In this document: piece by piece, positions 39,106 to 50,790 of the stretch
Layout: every line of letters starts with the position of its first letter
Position numbering within the stretch: position 1 is the stretch's first letter
NCBI RefSeq assembly: GCF_051014685.1
Contig: NW_027478458.1
Span: 1,385,411 to 1,449,410 of the forward strand
Origin: Ptiloglossa arizonensis
Taxonomy: Eukaryota > Arthropoda > Insecta > Hymenoptera > Colletidae
Length of the DNA: 64,000 bases
Direction: 5' to 3'
Notes under the pieces: model-generated
Told to the model about the DNA's origin: nothing
Database searches by the model: none
The model's input: only the letters and a program-made list of their open reading frames with translations
Made by a program: the position numbers and the translations under genes

Positions 39106-40698
39106 CCCTAGGCCATAGTAGTTATTGATTTCGAGTATCAGACTTGCGAAAATTGTGATGGTTTCTCAACCATTCCTTAACTTCAAACTCCCATATCTAG
39201 CGAACGGATTGACGAACTCGAGAAATTCCTGTTGCATCTGAAAGTAGAAACTCGCCCGATTACAAAGATATGTGTGTTTTCCCTCTAGGCCTTTGTAGTT
39301 ATTGGTTTCGAGTATCAGACTTGCGAAAATTTTGATGGTTTCTCAACCATTCCTTAACTTCAATCTCCCATATCTCGCGAACGGATTGACGAACTCGAGT
39401 AATTCCTGTTGCATGTGGAAGTAGAAACTCGCCCGATTACAACGGTATGTGTATTTTTCGCCGAGGCCTTTGTAGTTATTGGTTTCGAGTAACAGACTTG
39501 CGAAAATTTTGATGGTTTCTCAACCGTTCCTTAGCTTCAAACTCCCATATCTCGCGAACGGATTGACGAACTCGAGAAATTCCTGTTGCATCTGAAAGTA
39601 GAAACTCGCCCGATTACAATGGTGTGTGTACTTTTCCCCTAGGCCACTCCAGTTATTGATTTCGAGTATGAGACTTGCGAAAACTTTGATGGTTTCTCAA
39701 CCATTCCTTAATTTCAAATTCCCATATCTCGCGAACGGATTGACGAACTCGAGAAATTCCTGTTGCATCTGAAAGTAGAAACTCGCCCGATTACAATGGT
39801 GTGTGTACTTTTCCCCTAGGCCTTTGTAGTTAGTGGTTTCGAGTATCAGACATGCGGAAATTTTGATGGTCTCTCAACCATTCCTTAACTTCAAACCCCC
39901 ATATCTCGCGAACGGATTGCCGAACTCGAGAATTTCCTATGGCATCAGAAAGCAGAAGCTCGCACGATTACAATGGTGTGTGTACTTTTCCCCTAGGCCA
40001 TTCCAGTTATTGGTTTCGAGTATCAGACCAGCGAAAATTTTGATGGTTTCTCTACCATTCCTTTACTTCAAATTCCCATATCTCGCGAACGGATTGACGA
40101 ACTCGAGAAATTCCTGTTGCATCTGAAAGTAGAAACTCGCCCGATTACAATGGTGTGTGTACTTTTCGCCCAGGCCATTCCCGTTATTGGTTTCGAGTAT
40201 CAGACTTGCGAAAATTTTGATGGTTTCTCAATCATTCCTTAACTTCAAACTTCCATATCTCGCGAACGGATTGCCGAACTCGAGAATTTCCTATGGCATC
40301 AGAAAGCAGAAACTCGCCCGATTACAACGGTATGTGTATTTTTGCCCTAGGCCATTGTAGTTATTGTTTTCGAGTATCAGACTTGCGAAAATTTTGATGG
40401 TTTCTCAACCATTCCTTAACTTCAAACTCCCATATCTCGCGAACGGATTGACCAAATCGAGAAATTCCTGCTGCATGTGGAAGTAGAAACTCGCCCGATT
40501 ACAACGGTATGTGTATTTTTCCCCTAGGCCTTTGTAGTTATTGGTTTCGAGTACCAGACATGCGGAAATTTTGATGGTTTCTCAAGCATTCCTTAACATC
40601 AAACTCCCATATCTCGCGAACGCATTGACGAACTCGTGAAATTCCTGTTGTATCTGGAAGTAGAAACTCGCCCGATTACAATGGTATGTGTCTTTTTC
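39106..40698. repeat. Nine mixed monomers
   Basis: S-like (TCTAGCG), GAGTAATTCC, GTAACAG/CCGTTCC, TATGAGAC, GTTAGTGG, GACCAGCG/CTACCATTCC, CGCCCAGG/CATTCCCG, TTGACCAAATCG and GTACCAG monomers occur once each. The GTACCAG monomer is chimeric with a CAAGCATTCC/TCGTGAAATTCC tail. Confidence 0.72.
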
Positions 40699-43532
40699 CC
40701 CTAGACATTTGTAGTTATTGGTTTCGAGTATCAGACTTGCGAAAATTTTGATGGTTTCTCAAACATTCCTTAACTTCACACTTCCATATCTCGCGAACGG
40801 ATTGACGAACTCGAGAATTTCCTATTGCATCTAAAAGCGGAAACTCGCCCGATTACAACGGTGTGTGTATTTTTCCCATAGGCCATTGTAGTTATTGGAT
40901 TCGTGTATCAGGCTTGCGAAAATTTTGATGGTCTCTCAACCATTCCTTAACTTCAAACTCCCATATCTCGCGAACGGATTGACGAACTCGAGATATTCCT
41001 ATTGCATCTGAAAGCAGAAACTCGCCCGATTACAACGGTGTGTGTACTTTTCCCCTAGGCCATTCCAGTTGTTGGTTTCGAGTATCAGACCAGCGAGAAC
41101 TTTGATGGTCTCTCAACCATTCCTTAACTTCAAACTCCCATATCTCGCGAACGGATTGACGAACTCGAGAAATTCCTATTGCATCTGAAAGCAGAAACTC
41201 GCCCGATTACAACGGTGTGTGTACTTTTCCCCTAGGCCATTCCAGTTATTGGTTTCGAGTATCAGACTTGCGAAAATTTTGATGGTTTCTCAACCATTCC
41301 TTAACTTCACACCCCCATATCTCGCGAACGGATTGCCGAACTCGAGAATTTCCTATTGCATCAGAAAGCAGAAGCTCGCCCGATTACAATGGTATGTGTA
41401 TTTTTGCCCAAGGCCATAGTGGTTATAGGTTTCGAGTATCAGACTTGCGAAAATTGTGATGGTTTCTAAACCATTCCTTAACTTCAAACTCCCATATCTC
41501 GCGAACGGAATGACGAACTCGAAAAATTTCTGTTGCACCTGAAAGCAGAAACTCGCACGATTACAACGGTGTGTGTACTTTTCCCCTAGGCCATTCCAGT
41601 TGTTGGTTTCGAGTATCAGACAAGCAAAAATTTTGATGGTTCCTCAAGAATTCCTTCACTTCAAACTTCCATATCTCGCGATCGCATTGACGCACTCGAG
41701 AATTTCCTATTGCGTCTGAAAGCAGAAACTCGCCCGATTGTAACGGTATGTGTATTTTTGCCCTAGGCCTTTGTAGTTATTGGTTTCGAGTACCAGACAT
41801 GCGGAAATTTTGATGGTCTCTCAACCATTCCTTAACTTCAAACCTCCATATCTCGCGAACGGATTGACGAACTCGAGAATTTCCTATTGCATCTGAAAAC
41901 AGAATCTCGGCCGATTACAACGGTTGTGTGTACTTTTCCCCTAGGCCATTCCAGTTGTTGGTTTCGAGTATCAGACCAGCGAAAATTTTGATGGTCTCTC
42001 AACCATTCCTTAACTTCAAACTCCCATATCTCGCGAACGGATTGGCTAACTCGAGAAATTCCTATTGCATCTGAAAGCAGAAACTCGACCGATTACAACG
42101 GCGTGTGCACTTTTCCCCTAGGCCATTCCAGTTATTGGTTTCGAGTATCAGACCAGCGAAAATTTTGATGGTTTCTCAACCATTCTTTATTTTCACACTT
42201 CCATATCTCGCGAACGGATTGACGAACTCGAGAATTTCCTATTGCATCTAAAAGCAGAAACTCGCCCGATTACAACGGTGTGTGTACTTTTCCCCTAGGC
42301 CATTCCAGTTGTTGGTTTCGAGTATCAGACCAGCGAGAATTTTGATGGTTTCTCAAGCATTCCTTAACTTCAAACTTCCATGTCTCGCGAACGGATTGAC
42401 GAACTCGAGAAATTCCTGTTGCGTCTGAAAGTAGAAACTCGCCCGATTACAATGGTATGTGTACTTTTCCCCTAGGCCATTCCAGTTATTGGTTTCGAGT
42501 ATCAGACTTGCGAAAATTTTGATTGTTTCTCAAACATTCCTTAACTTCACACTTCCATATCTCGCGAACGGATTGACGAACTCGAGAATTTCCTATTGCA
42601 TCTAAAAGCAGAAACTCGCCCGATTACAACGGTGTGTGTACTTTTCCCCTAGGCCATTCCAGTTGTTGGTTTCGAGTATCAGACCAGCGAAAATTTTGAT
42701 GGTTCCTCAAGAATTCCTTCACTTCAAACTTCCATATCTCGCGATCACATTGACGAACTCGAGAATTTCCTATTGCGTCTGAAAGCAGAAACTCGCCCGA
42801 TTACAACGGTATGTGTATTTTTGCCCTAGGCCATAGTAGTTATTGGATTCGTGTATCAGGCTTGCGAAAATTTTGATGATTTCTCAACCATTCCTTAACT
42901 TCAAACTCCCATATCTCGCGAACGCATTGACGAACTCGAGAAATTCCTGTTGCATCTGAAAGTAGAAACTCGCCCGATTACAATGGTGTGTGTACTTTTC
43001 GCCCAGGCCATTCCCGTTATTGGTTTCGAGTATCAGACTTGCGAAAATTTTGATGGTTTCTCAATCATTCCTTAACTTCAAACTCCCATATCTCGCGAAC
43101 GGATTGACCAAATCGAGAAATTCCTGCTGCATGTGGAAGTAGAAACTCGCCCGATTACAACGGTATGTGTATTTTTCCCCTAGGCCTTTGTAGTTATTGG
43201 TTTCGAGTACCAGACATGCGGAAATTTTGATGGTCTCTCAACCATTCCTTAACTTCAAACCCCCATATCTCGCGAACGGATTGACGAACTCGAGAATTTC
43301 CTATTGCATCTGAAAACAGAATCTCGGCCGATTACAACGGTTGTGTGTACTTTTTCCCTAGGCCATTCCAGTTGTTGGTTTCGAGTATCAGACCAGCGAA
43401 AATTTTGATGGTTTCTCAAGCATTCCTTAACATCAAACTCCCATATCTCGCGAACGCATTGACGAACTCGTGAAATTCCTGTTGTATCTGGAAGTAGAAA
43501 CTCGCCCGATTACAATGGTATGTGTCTTTTTC
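40699..43532. repeat. 16-monomer HOR, unit 1
   Basis: This unit has 2,834 bp between two TAGACATTTG junctions. It includes CTAAAAGCGG, GATATTCC, GTTGTTGG/CCAGCGAGAAC, the CCATAGTGG palindrome, G, GTACCAG, GGATTGGCTAAC, CATTCTTTATTTTC, CCATGTCTCG, and a second G (GATCACATTG) monomer. All recur downstream in the same order, interrupted by one or two extra monomers. Confidence 0.83.
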
Positions 43533-45303
43533 CCCTAGACATTTGTAGTTATTGGTTTCGAGTATCAGACTTGCGAAAATTTTGATGGTTTCTCAAACAT
43601 TCCTTAACTTCACACTTCCATATCTCGCGAACGGATTGACGAACTCGAGAATTTCCTATTGCATCTAAAAGCAGAAACTCGCCCGATTACAACGGTGTGT
43701 GTATTTTTCCCATAGGCCATTGTAGTTATTGGATTCGTGTATCAGGCTTGCGAAAATTTTGATGGTCTCTCAACCATTCCTTAACTTCAAACTCCCATAT
43801 CTCGCGAACGGATTGACGAACTCGAGATATTCCTATTGCATCTGAAAGCAGAAACTCGCCCGATTACAACGGTGTGTGTACTTTTCCCCTAGGCCATTCC
43901 AGTTGTTGGTTTCGAGTATCAGACCAGCGAGAATTTTGATGGTCTCTCAACCATTCCTTAACTTCAAACTCCCATATCTCGCGAACGGATTGACGAACTC
44001 GAGAAATTCCTATTGCATCTGAAAGCAGAAACTCGCCCGATTACAACGGTGTGTGTACTTTTCCCCTAGGCCATTCCAGTTATTGGTTTCGAGTATCAGA
44101 CTTGCGAAAATTTTGATGGTTTCTCAACCATTCCTTAACTTCACACCCCCATATCTCGCGAACGGATTGCCGAACTCGAGAATTTCCTATTGCATCAGAA
44201 AGCAGAAGCTCGCCCGATTACAATGGTATGTGTATTTTTGCCCAAGGCCATAGTGGTTATAGGTTTCGAGTATCAGACTTGCGAAAATTGTGATGGTTTC
44301 TAAACCATTCCTTAACTTCAAACTCCCATATCTCGCGAACGGAATGACGAACTCGAAAAATTTCTGTTGCACCTGAAAGCAGAAACTCGCACGATTACAA
44401 CGGTGTGTGTACTTTTCCCCTAGGCCATTCCAGTTGTTGGTTTCGAGTATCAGACAAGCAAAAATTTTGATGGTTCCTCAAGAATTCCTTCACTTCAAAC
44501 TTCCATATCTCGCGATCGCATTGACGCACTCGAGAATTTCCTATTGCGTCTGAAAGCAGAAACTCGCCCGATTGTAACGGTATGTGTATTTTTGCCCTAG
44601 GCCATAGTAGTTATTGGATTCGTGTATCAGGCTTGCGAAAATTTTGATGGTTCCTCAAGAATTCCTTCACTTCAAACTTCCATATCTCGCGATCGCATTG
44701 ACGCACTCGAGAATTTCCTATTGCGTCTGAAAGCAGAAACTCGCCCGATTACAACGGTATGTGTATTTTTGCCCTAGGCCTTTGTAGTTATTGGTTTCGA
44801 GTACCAGACATGCGGAAATTTTGATGGTCTCTCAACCATTCCTTAACTTCAAACCCCCATATCTCGCGAACGGATTGACGAACTCGAGAATTTCCTATTG
44901 CATCTGAAAACAGAATCTCGGCCGATTACAACGGTTGTGTGTACTTTTCCCCTAGGCCATTCCAGTTGTTGGTTTCGAGTATCAGACCAGCGAAAATTTT
45001 GATGGTCTCTCAACCATTCCTTAACTTCAAACTCCCATATCTCGCGAACGGATTGGCTAACTCGAGAAATTCCTATTGCATCTGAAAGCAGAAACTCGAC
45101 CGATTACAACGGCGTGTGCACTTTTCCCCTAGGCCATTCCAGTTATTGGTTTCGAGTATCAGACCAGCGAAAATTTTGATGGTTTCTCAACCATTCCTTA
45201 ACTTCAAACTCCCATATCCCGCGAACGGATTGACGAACTCGAGAAATTCCTGTTGCATGTGAAAGTAGAAAGTCGCCCGATTACAACCGTATGTGTATTT
45301 TTC
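43533..45303. repeat. 16-mer HOR, unit 2 (first ten monomers)
   Basis: The block matches 40699 onward at +2,834 bp up to about 44600. An extra G monomer at 44595 raises the shift to +3,011. A further extra monomer (about 45190-45360, CAACCGTATG) raises it to +3,188, and homology then continues to about 46140. The homologous unit therefore overlaps the next 10-mer repeat. Confidence 0.82.
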
Positions 45304-47073
45304 CCCTAGGCCTTTGTAGTTATTGGTTTCGAGTATCAGACTTGCGAAAATTTTGATGGTTTCTCAACCATTCTTTATTTTCACACTTCCATATCTCGCG
45401 AACGGATTGACGAACTCGAGAATTTCCTATTGCATCTAAAAGCAGAAACTCGCCCGATTACAACGGTGTGTGTACTTTTCCCCTAGGCCATTCCAGTTGT
45501 TGGTTTCGAGTATCAGACCAGCGAGAATTTTGATGGTTTCTCAAGCATTCCTTAACTTCAAACTTCCATGTCTCGCGAACGGATTGACGAACTCGAGAAA
45601 TTCCTGTTGCGTCTGAAAGTAGAAACTCGCCCGATTACAATGGTATGTGTACTTTTCCCCTAGGCCATTCCAGTTATTGGTTTCGAGTATCAGACTTGCG
45701 AAAATTTTGATTGTTTCTCAAACATTCCTTAACTTCACACTTCCATATCTCGCGAACGGATTGACGAACTCGAGAATTTCCTATTGCATCTAAAAGCAGA
45801 AACTCGCCCGATTACAACGGTGTGTGTACTTTTCCCCTAGGCCATTCCAGTTGTTGGTTTCGAGTATCAGACCAGCGAAAATTTTGATGGTTCCTCAAGA
45901 ATTCCTTCACTTCAAACTTCCATATCTCGCGATCACATTGACGAACTCGAGAATTTCCTATTGCGTCTGAAAGCAGAAACTCGCCCGATTACAACGGTAT
46001 GTGTATTTTTGCCCTAGGCCATAGTAGTTATTGGATTCGTGTATCAGGCTTGCGAAAATTTTGATGATTTCTCAACCATTCCTTAACTTCAAACTCCCAT
46101 ATCTCGCGAACGCATTGACGAACTCGAGAAATTCCTGTTGTATCTGAAAGTAGAAACTCGCCCGATTACAATGGTGTATGTACTTTTCCCCTAGGCCATT
46201 CCAGTTATTGGTTTCGAGTATCAGACCAGCGAAAGTTTTGATGGTTTCTCAACCATTCCTTAATTTCAAACTCCCATATCTCGTGAACGGATTGACGAAC
46301 TCGAGAAATTCCTGCTGCATGTGGAAGTAGAAACTCGCCCGATTACAACGGTATGTGTATTTTTCCCCTAGGCCTTTGTAGTTATTGGTTTCGAGTACCA
46401 GACATGCGGAAATTTTGATGGTCTCTCAACCATTCCTTAACTTCACACTCCCATATCTCGCAAACGGATTGCCGAACTCGAGAATTTCCTATGGCATCAG
46501 AAAGCAGAAGCTCGCACGATTACATTGGTGTGTGTACTTTTCCCCTAGGCCATTCCAGTTGTTGGTTTCGAGTATCAGACCAGCGAAAATTTTGATGGTT
46601 TCTCAAGCATGCTTTAACATCAAACTCCCATATCTCGCGAACGCATTGACGAACTCGTGAAATTCCTGTTGTATCTGGAAGTAGAAACTCGCCCGATTAC
46701 AATGGTATGTGTCTTTTTCCCCTAGACATTTGTAGTTATTGGTTTCGAGTATCAGACTTGCGAAAATTTTGATGGTTTCTCAAACATTCCTTAACTTCAA
46801 ACTCCCATATCTCGCGAACGGATCGACGAACTCGAGAAATTCCTGTTGTATCTGAAAGTAGAAACTCGCCCGATTACAACGGTATGTGTATTTTTCCCCT
46901 AGGCCGTTGTAGTTATCGGTTTCGAGTATCAGACTTGCGAAAATTTTGATTGTTTCTCCACCACTCCTTAACTTCAAACGCCCATTTCTCGCGAACGGAT
47001 TGACGAACTCGAGAAATTCCTGTTGTATGTGAAAGTAGAAACTCGCCCAATTACAATGGTGTGTGTACTTTTC
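45304..47073. repeat. 10-monomer HOR, unit 1
   Basis: The 1,770-bp unit begins with a CCTTTG/CATTCTTTATTTTC monomer. It includes CCAGCGAGAATT, GATTGTTTCTCAAAC, G (GATCACATTG), CAGCGAAAGTTTTG, TCGTGAACGG, GTACCAG/CTCGCAAACGG, TAGACATTTG and CTCCACCACTCC monomers. Its first part is also the tail of the 16-mer unit 2, so two generations of tandem duplication overlap here. Confidence 0.85.
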
Positions 47074-48666
47074 CCCTAGGCCATTCCAGTTATTGGTTTC
47101 GAGTATCAGACTTGCGAAAATTTTGATGGTTTCTCAACCATTCTTTATTTTCACACTTCCATATCTCGCGAACGGATTGACGAACTCGAGAATTTCCTAT
47201 TGCATCTAAAAGCAGAAACTCGCCCGATTACAACGGTGTGTGTACTTTTCCCCTAGGCCATTCCAGTTGTTGGTTTCGAGTATCAGACCAGCGATAATTT
47301 TGATGGTTTCTCAAGCATTCCTTAACTTCAAACTTCCATGTCTCGCGAACGGATTGACGAACTCGAGAAATTCCTGTTGCGTCTGAAAGTAGAAACTCGC
47401 CCGATTACAATGGTATGTGTACTTTTCCCCTAGGCCATTCCAGTTATTGGTTTCGAGTATCAGACTTGCGAAAATTTTGATTGTTTCTCAAACATTCCTT
47501 AACTTCACACTTCCATATCTCGCGAACGGATTGACGAACTCGAGAATTTCCTATTGCATCTAAAAGCAGAAACTCGCCCGATTACAACGGTGTGTGTACT
47601 TTTCCCCTAGGCCATTCCAGTTGTTGGTTTCGAGTATCAGACCAGCGAAAATTTTGATGGTTCCTCAAGAATTCCTTCACTTCAAACTTCCATATCTCGC
47701 GATCACATTGACGAACTCGAGAATTTCCTATTGCGTCTGAAAGCAGAAACTCGCCCGATTACAACGGTATGTGTATTTTTGCCCTAGGCCATAGTAGTTA
47801 TTGGATTCGTGTATCAGGCTTGCGAAAATTTTGATGATTTCTCAACCATTCCTTAACTTCAAACTCCCATATCTCGCGAACGCATTGACGAACTCGAGAA
47901 ATTCCTGTTGTATCTGAAAGTAGAAACTCGCCCGATTACAATGGTGTATGTACTTTTCCCCTAGGCCATTCCAGTTATTGGTTTCGAGTATCAGACCAGC
48001 GAAAGTTTTGATGGTTTCTCAACCATTCCTTAACTTCAAACTCCCATATCTCGTGAACGGATTGACGAACTCGAGAAATTCCTGCTGCATGTGGAAGTAG
48101 AAACTCGCCCGATTACAACGGTATGTGTATTTTTCCCCTAGGCCTTTGTAGTTATTGGTTTCGAGTACCAGACATGCGGAAATTTTGATGGTCTCTCAAC
48201 CATTCCTTAACTTCACACTCCCATATCTCGCAAACGGATTGCCGAACTCGAGAATTTCCTATGGCATCAGAAAGCAGAAGCTCGCACGATTACATTGGTG
48301 TGTGTACTTTTCCCCTAGGCCATTCCAGTTGTTGGTTTCGAGTATCAGACCAGCGAAAATTTTGATGGTTTCTCAAGCATGCTTTAACATCAAACTCCCA
48401 TATCTCGCGAACGCATTGACGAACTCGTGAAATTCCTGTTGTATCTGAAAGTAGAAACTCGCCCGATTACAACGGTATGTGTATTTTTCCCCTAGGCCGT
48501 TGTAGTTATCGGTTTCGAGTATCAGACTTGCGAAAATTTTGATTGTTTCTCCACCACTCCTTAACTTCAAACGCCCATTTCTCGCGAACGGATTGACGAA
48601 CTCGAGAAATTCCTGTTGTATGTGAAAGTAGAAACTCGCCCAATTACAATGGTGTGTGTACTTTTC
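47074..48666. repeat. 10-monomer HOR, unit 2, shortened to 9
   Basis: The unit repeats at +1,770 bp (45304/47074, 46385/48155). The TAGACATTTG monomer is lost near 48430, where a TTGTATCTG tail joins directly to the following one, so the CCGTTG landmark shift falls to 1,593 bp (46897/48490). Confidence 0.86.
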
Positions 48667-50790
48667 CCCTAGGCCATTCCAGTTATTGGTTTCGAGTATC
48701 AGACTTGCGAAAATTTTGATGGTTTCTCAACCATTCCTTAACTGCACACTCCCATTTCTCGCGAACGGATTGACGAACTCGAGAAATTCCTGTTGTATCT
48801 GAATGAAGAAACCCGCCCAATTACAATGGTGTGTGTACTTTTCCCCTAGGCCATTCCAGTTATTGGTTTCGAGTATCAGACATGCGAAAATTTTGATGGT
48901 TTCTCAACCATTCCTTAACTGCACACTCCCATATCTCGCGAACGGATTGCCGAACTCGAGAATTTCCTATTGCATCAGAAAGCAGAAGCTCGCCCGATTA
49001 CAATGGTATGTGTATTTTTGCCCTAGGCCGTAGTGGTTATAGGTTTCGAGTATCAGACTTGCGAAAATTGTGATGGTTTCTAAACCATTCCTTAACTTCA
49101 AACTCCCATATCTCGCGAACGGAATGACGAAATCGAAAAGTTCCTGTTGCACCTGAAAGTAGAAACTCGCCCGATTACAAAGGTATGTGTATTTTTCCCC
49201 TAGGCCTTTGTAGTTATTGGTTTCGAGTATCAGACTTGCGAAAATTTTGACGGTCTCTCAACCATTCCTTAACTTCAAACTTCCATATCTCGCGAACGGA
49301 TTGACGAACTCGAGAAATTCCCGTTGCATCTGAAAGTAGAACCTCGCCCGATTACAACGGTATGTGTACTTTACCCCGAGGCCATTCCAGTTATTGGTTT
49401 CGAGTATCAGACTTGCGAAAATTTTGATGATTTCTCAACCATTCCTTAACTTCAAACTCCCATATCTCGCGAACGCATTGACGAACTCGAGAAATTCCTG
49501 TTGCATGTGAAAGTAGAATCTCGCCCGATCAATTGGTATGTGTATCTTTCCCCTAGGCATTTGTAGTTATTGGTTTCGAGTATCAGACTTGCCAAAATTT
49601 TGATGGTTTCTCAACCATTCCTTAACTTCAAACTCCCATATCTCGCGAACGGATTGACGAACTCGAGAATTTCCTATTGCATCTGAAAGCAGAAACTCGC
49701 CCGATTACAACGGTATGTGTATTTTTCCCCTAGGCCATAGTAGTTATTGATTTCGAGTATCAGACTTGCGAAAATTGTGATGGTTTCTCAACCATTCCTT
49801 AACTTCAAACTCCCATATCTAGCGAACGGATTGACGAACTCGAGAAATTCCTGTTGCATCTGAAAGTAGAAACTCGCCCGATTACAAAGATATGTGTGTT
49901 TTCCCCCTAGGGCTTTGTAGTTATTGGTTTCGACTATCAGACTTGCGAAAATTTTGATGGTTTCTCAACCATTCCTTAACTTCAAACTCCCATATCTCGC
50001 GAACGGATGGACGAACTCGAGAAATTCCTGTTGCATGTGGAAGTAGAAACTCGCCCGATTACAACGGTATGTGTATTTTTCCCCTAGGCTTTTGTAGTTA
50101 TTGGTTTCGAGTAACAGACTTGCGAAAATTTTGATGGTTTCTCAACCGTTCCTTAGCTTCAAACTCCCATATCTCGCGAACGGATTGACGAACTCGAGAA
50201 ATTCCTGTCGCATCTGAAAGTAGAAACTCGCCCGATTACAACGGTGTGTGTACTTTTCCCCTAGGCCATTCCAGTTATTGATTTCGAGTATGAGACTTGC
50301 GAAAATTTTGATGGTTTCTCAACCATTCCTTAACTTCACACTCCCATATCTCGCGAACGGATTGACAAACTCGAGAATTTCCTATGGCATCAGAAAGCAG
50401 AAACTCGCCCGATTACAACGGTATGTGTATTCTTGCCCTAGGCCATTGTAGTTATTGTTTTCGAGTATCAGACTTGCGAAAATTTTGATGGTTTCTCAAC
50501 CATTCCTTAAATTCAAACTCCCATATCTCGCGAACGGATTGACCAAATCGAGAAATTCCTGCTGCATGTGGAAGTAGAAACTCGCCCGATTACAACGGTA
50601 TGTGAATTTTTCCCCTAGGCCTTTGTAGTTATTGGTTTCGAGTACCAGACATGCGGAAATTTTGATGGTCTCTCAACCATTCCTTAACTTCAAACCCCCA
50701 TATCTCGCGAACGGATTGACGAACTCGAGAATTTCCTATTGCATCTGAAAGCAGAATCTCGGCCGATTACAACGGTTGTGTGTACTTTTC
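48667..50790. repeat. Twelve monomers of the 12-mer family leading to beta copy 3
   Basis: A CTGCACACTCC pair and a CCGTAGTGG palindrome monomer precede P (49197), Q (CCCCGAGGCC at 49376), R, S, T-like, T, U-like, TTGACCAAATCG and GTACCAG monomers. The order equals 12024-14146 in rotated form. The region from 48967 also matches 32679 onward at +16,288 bp. Confidence 0.82.
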
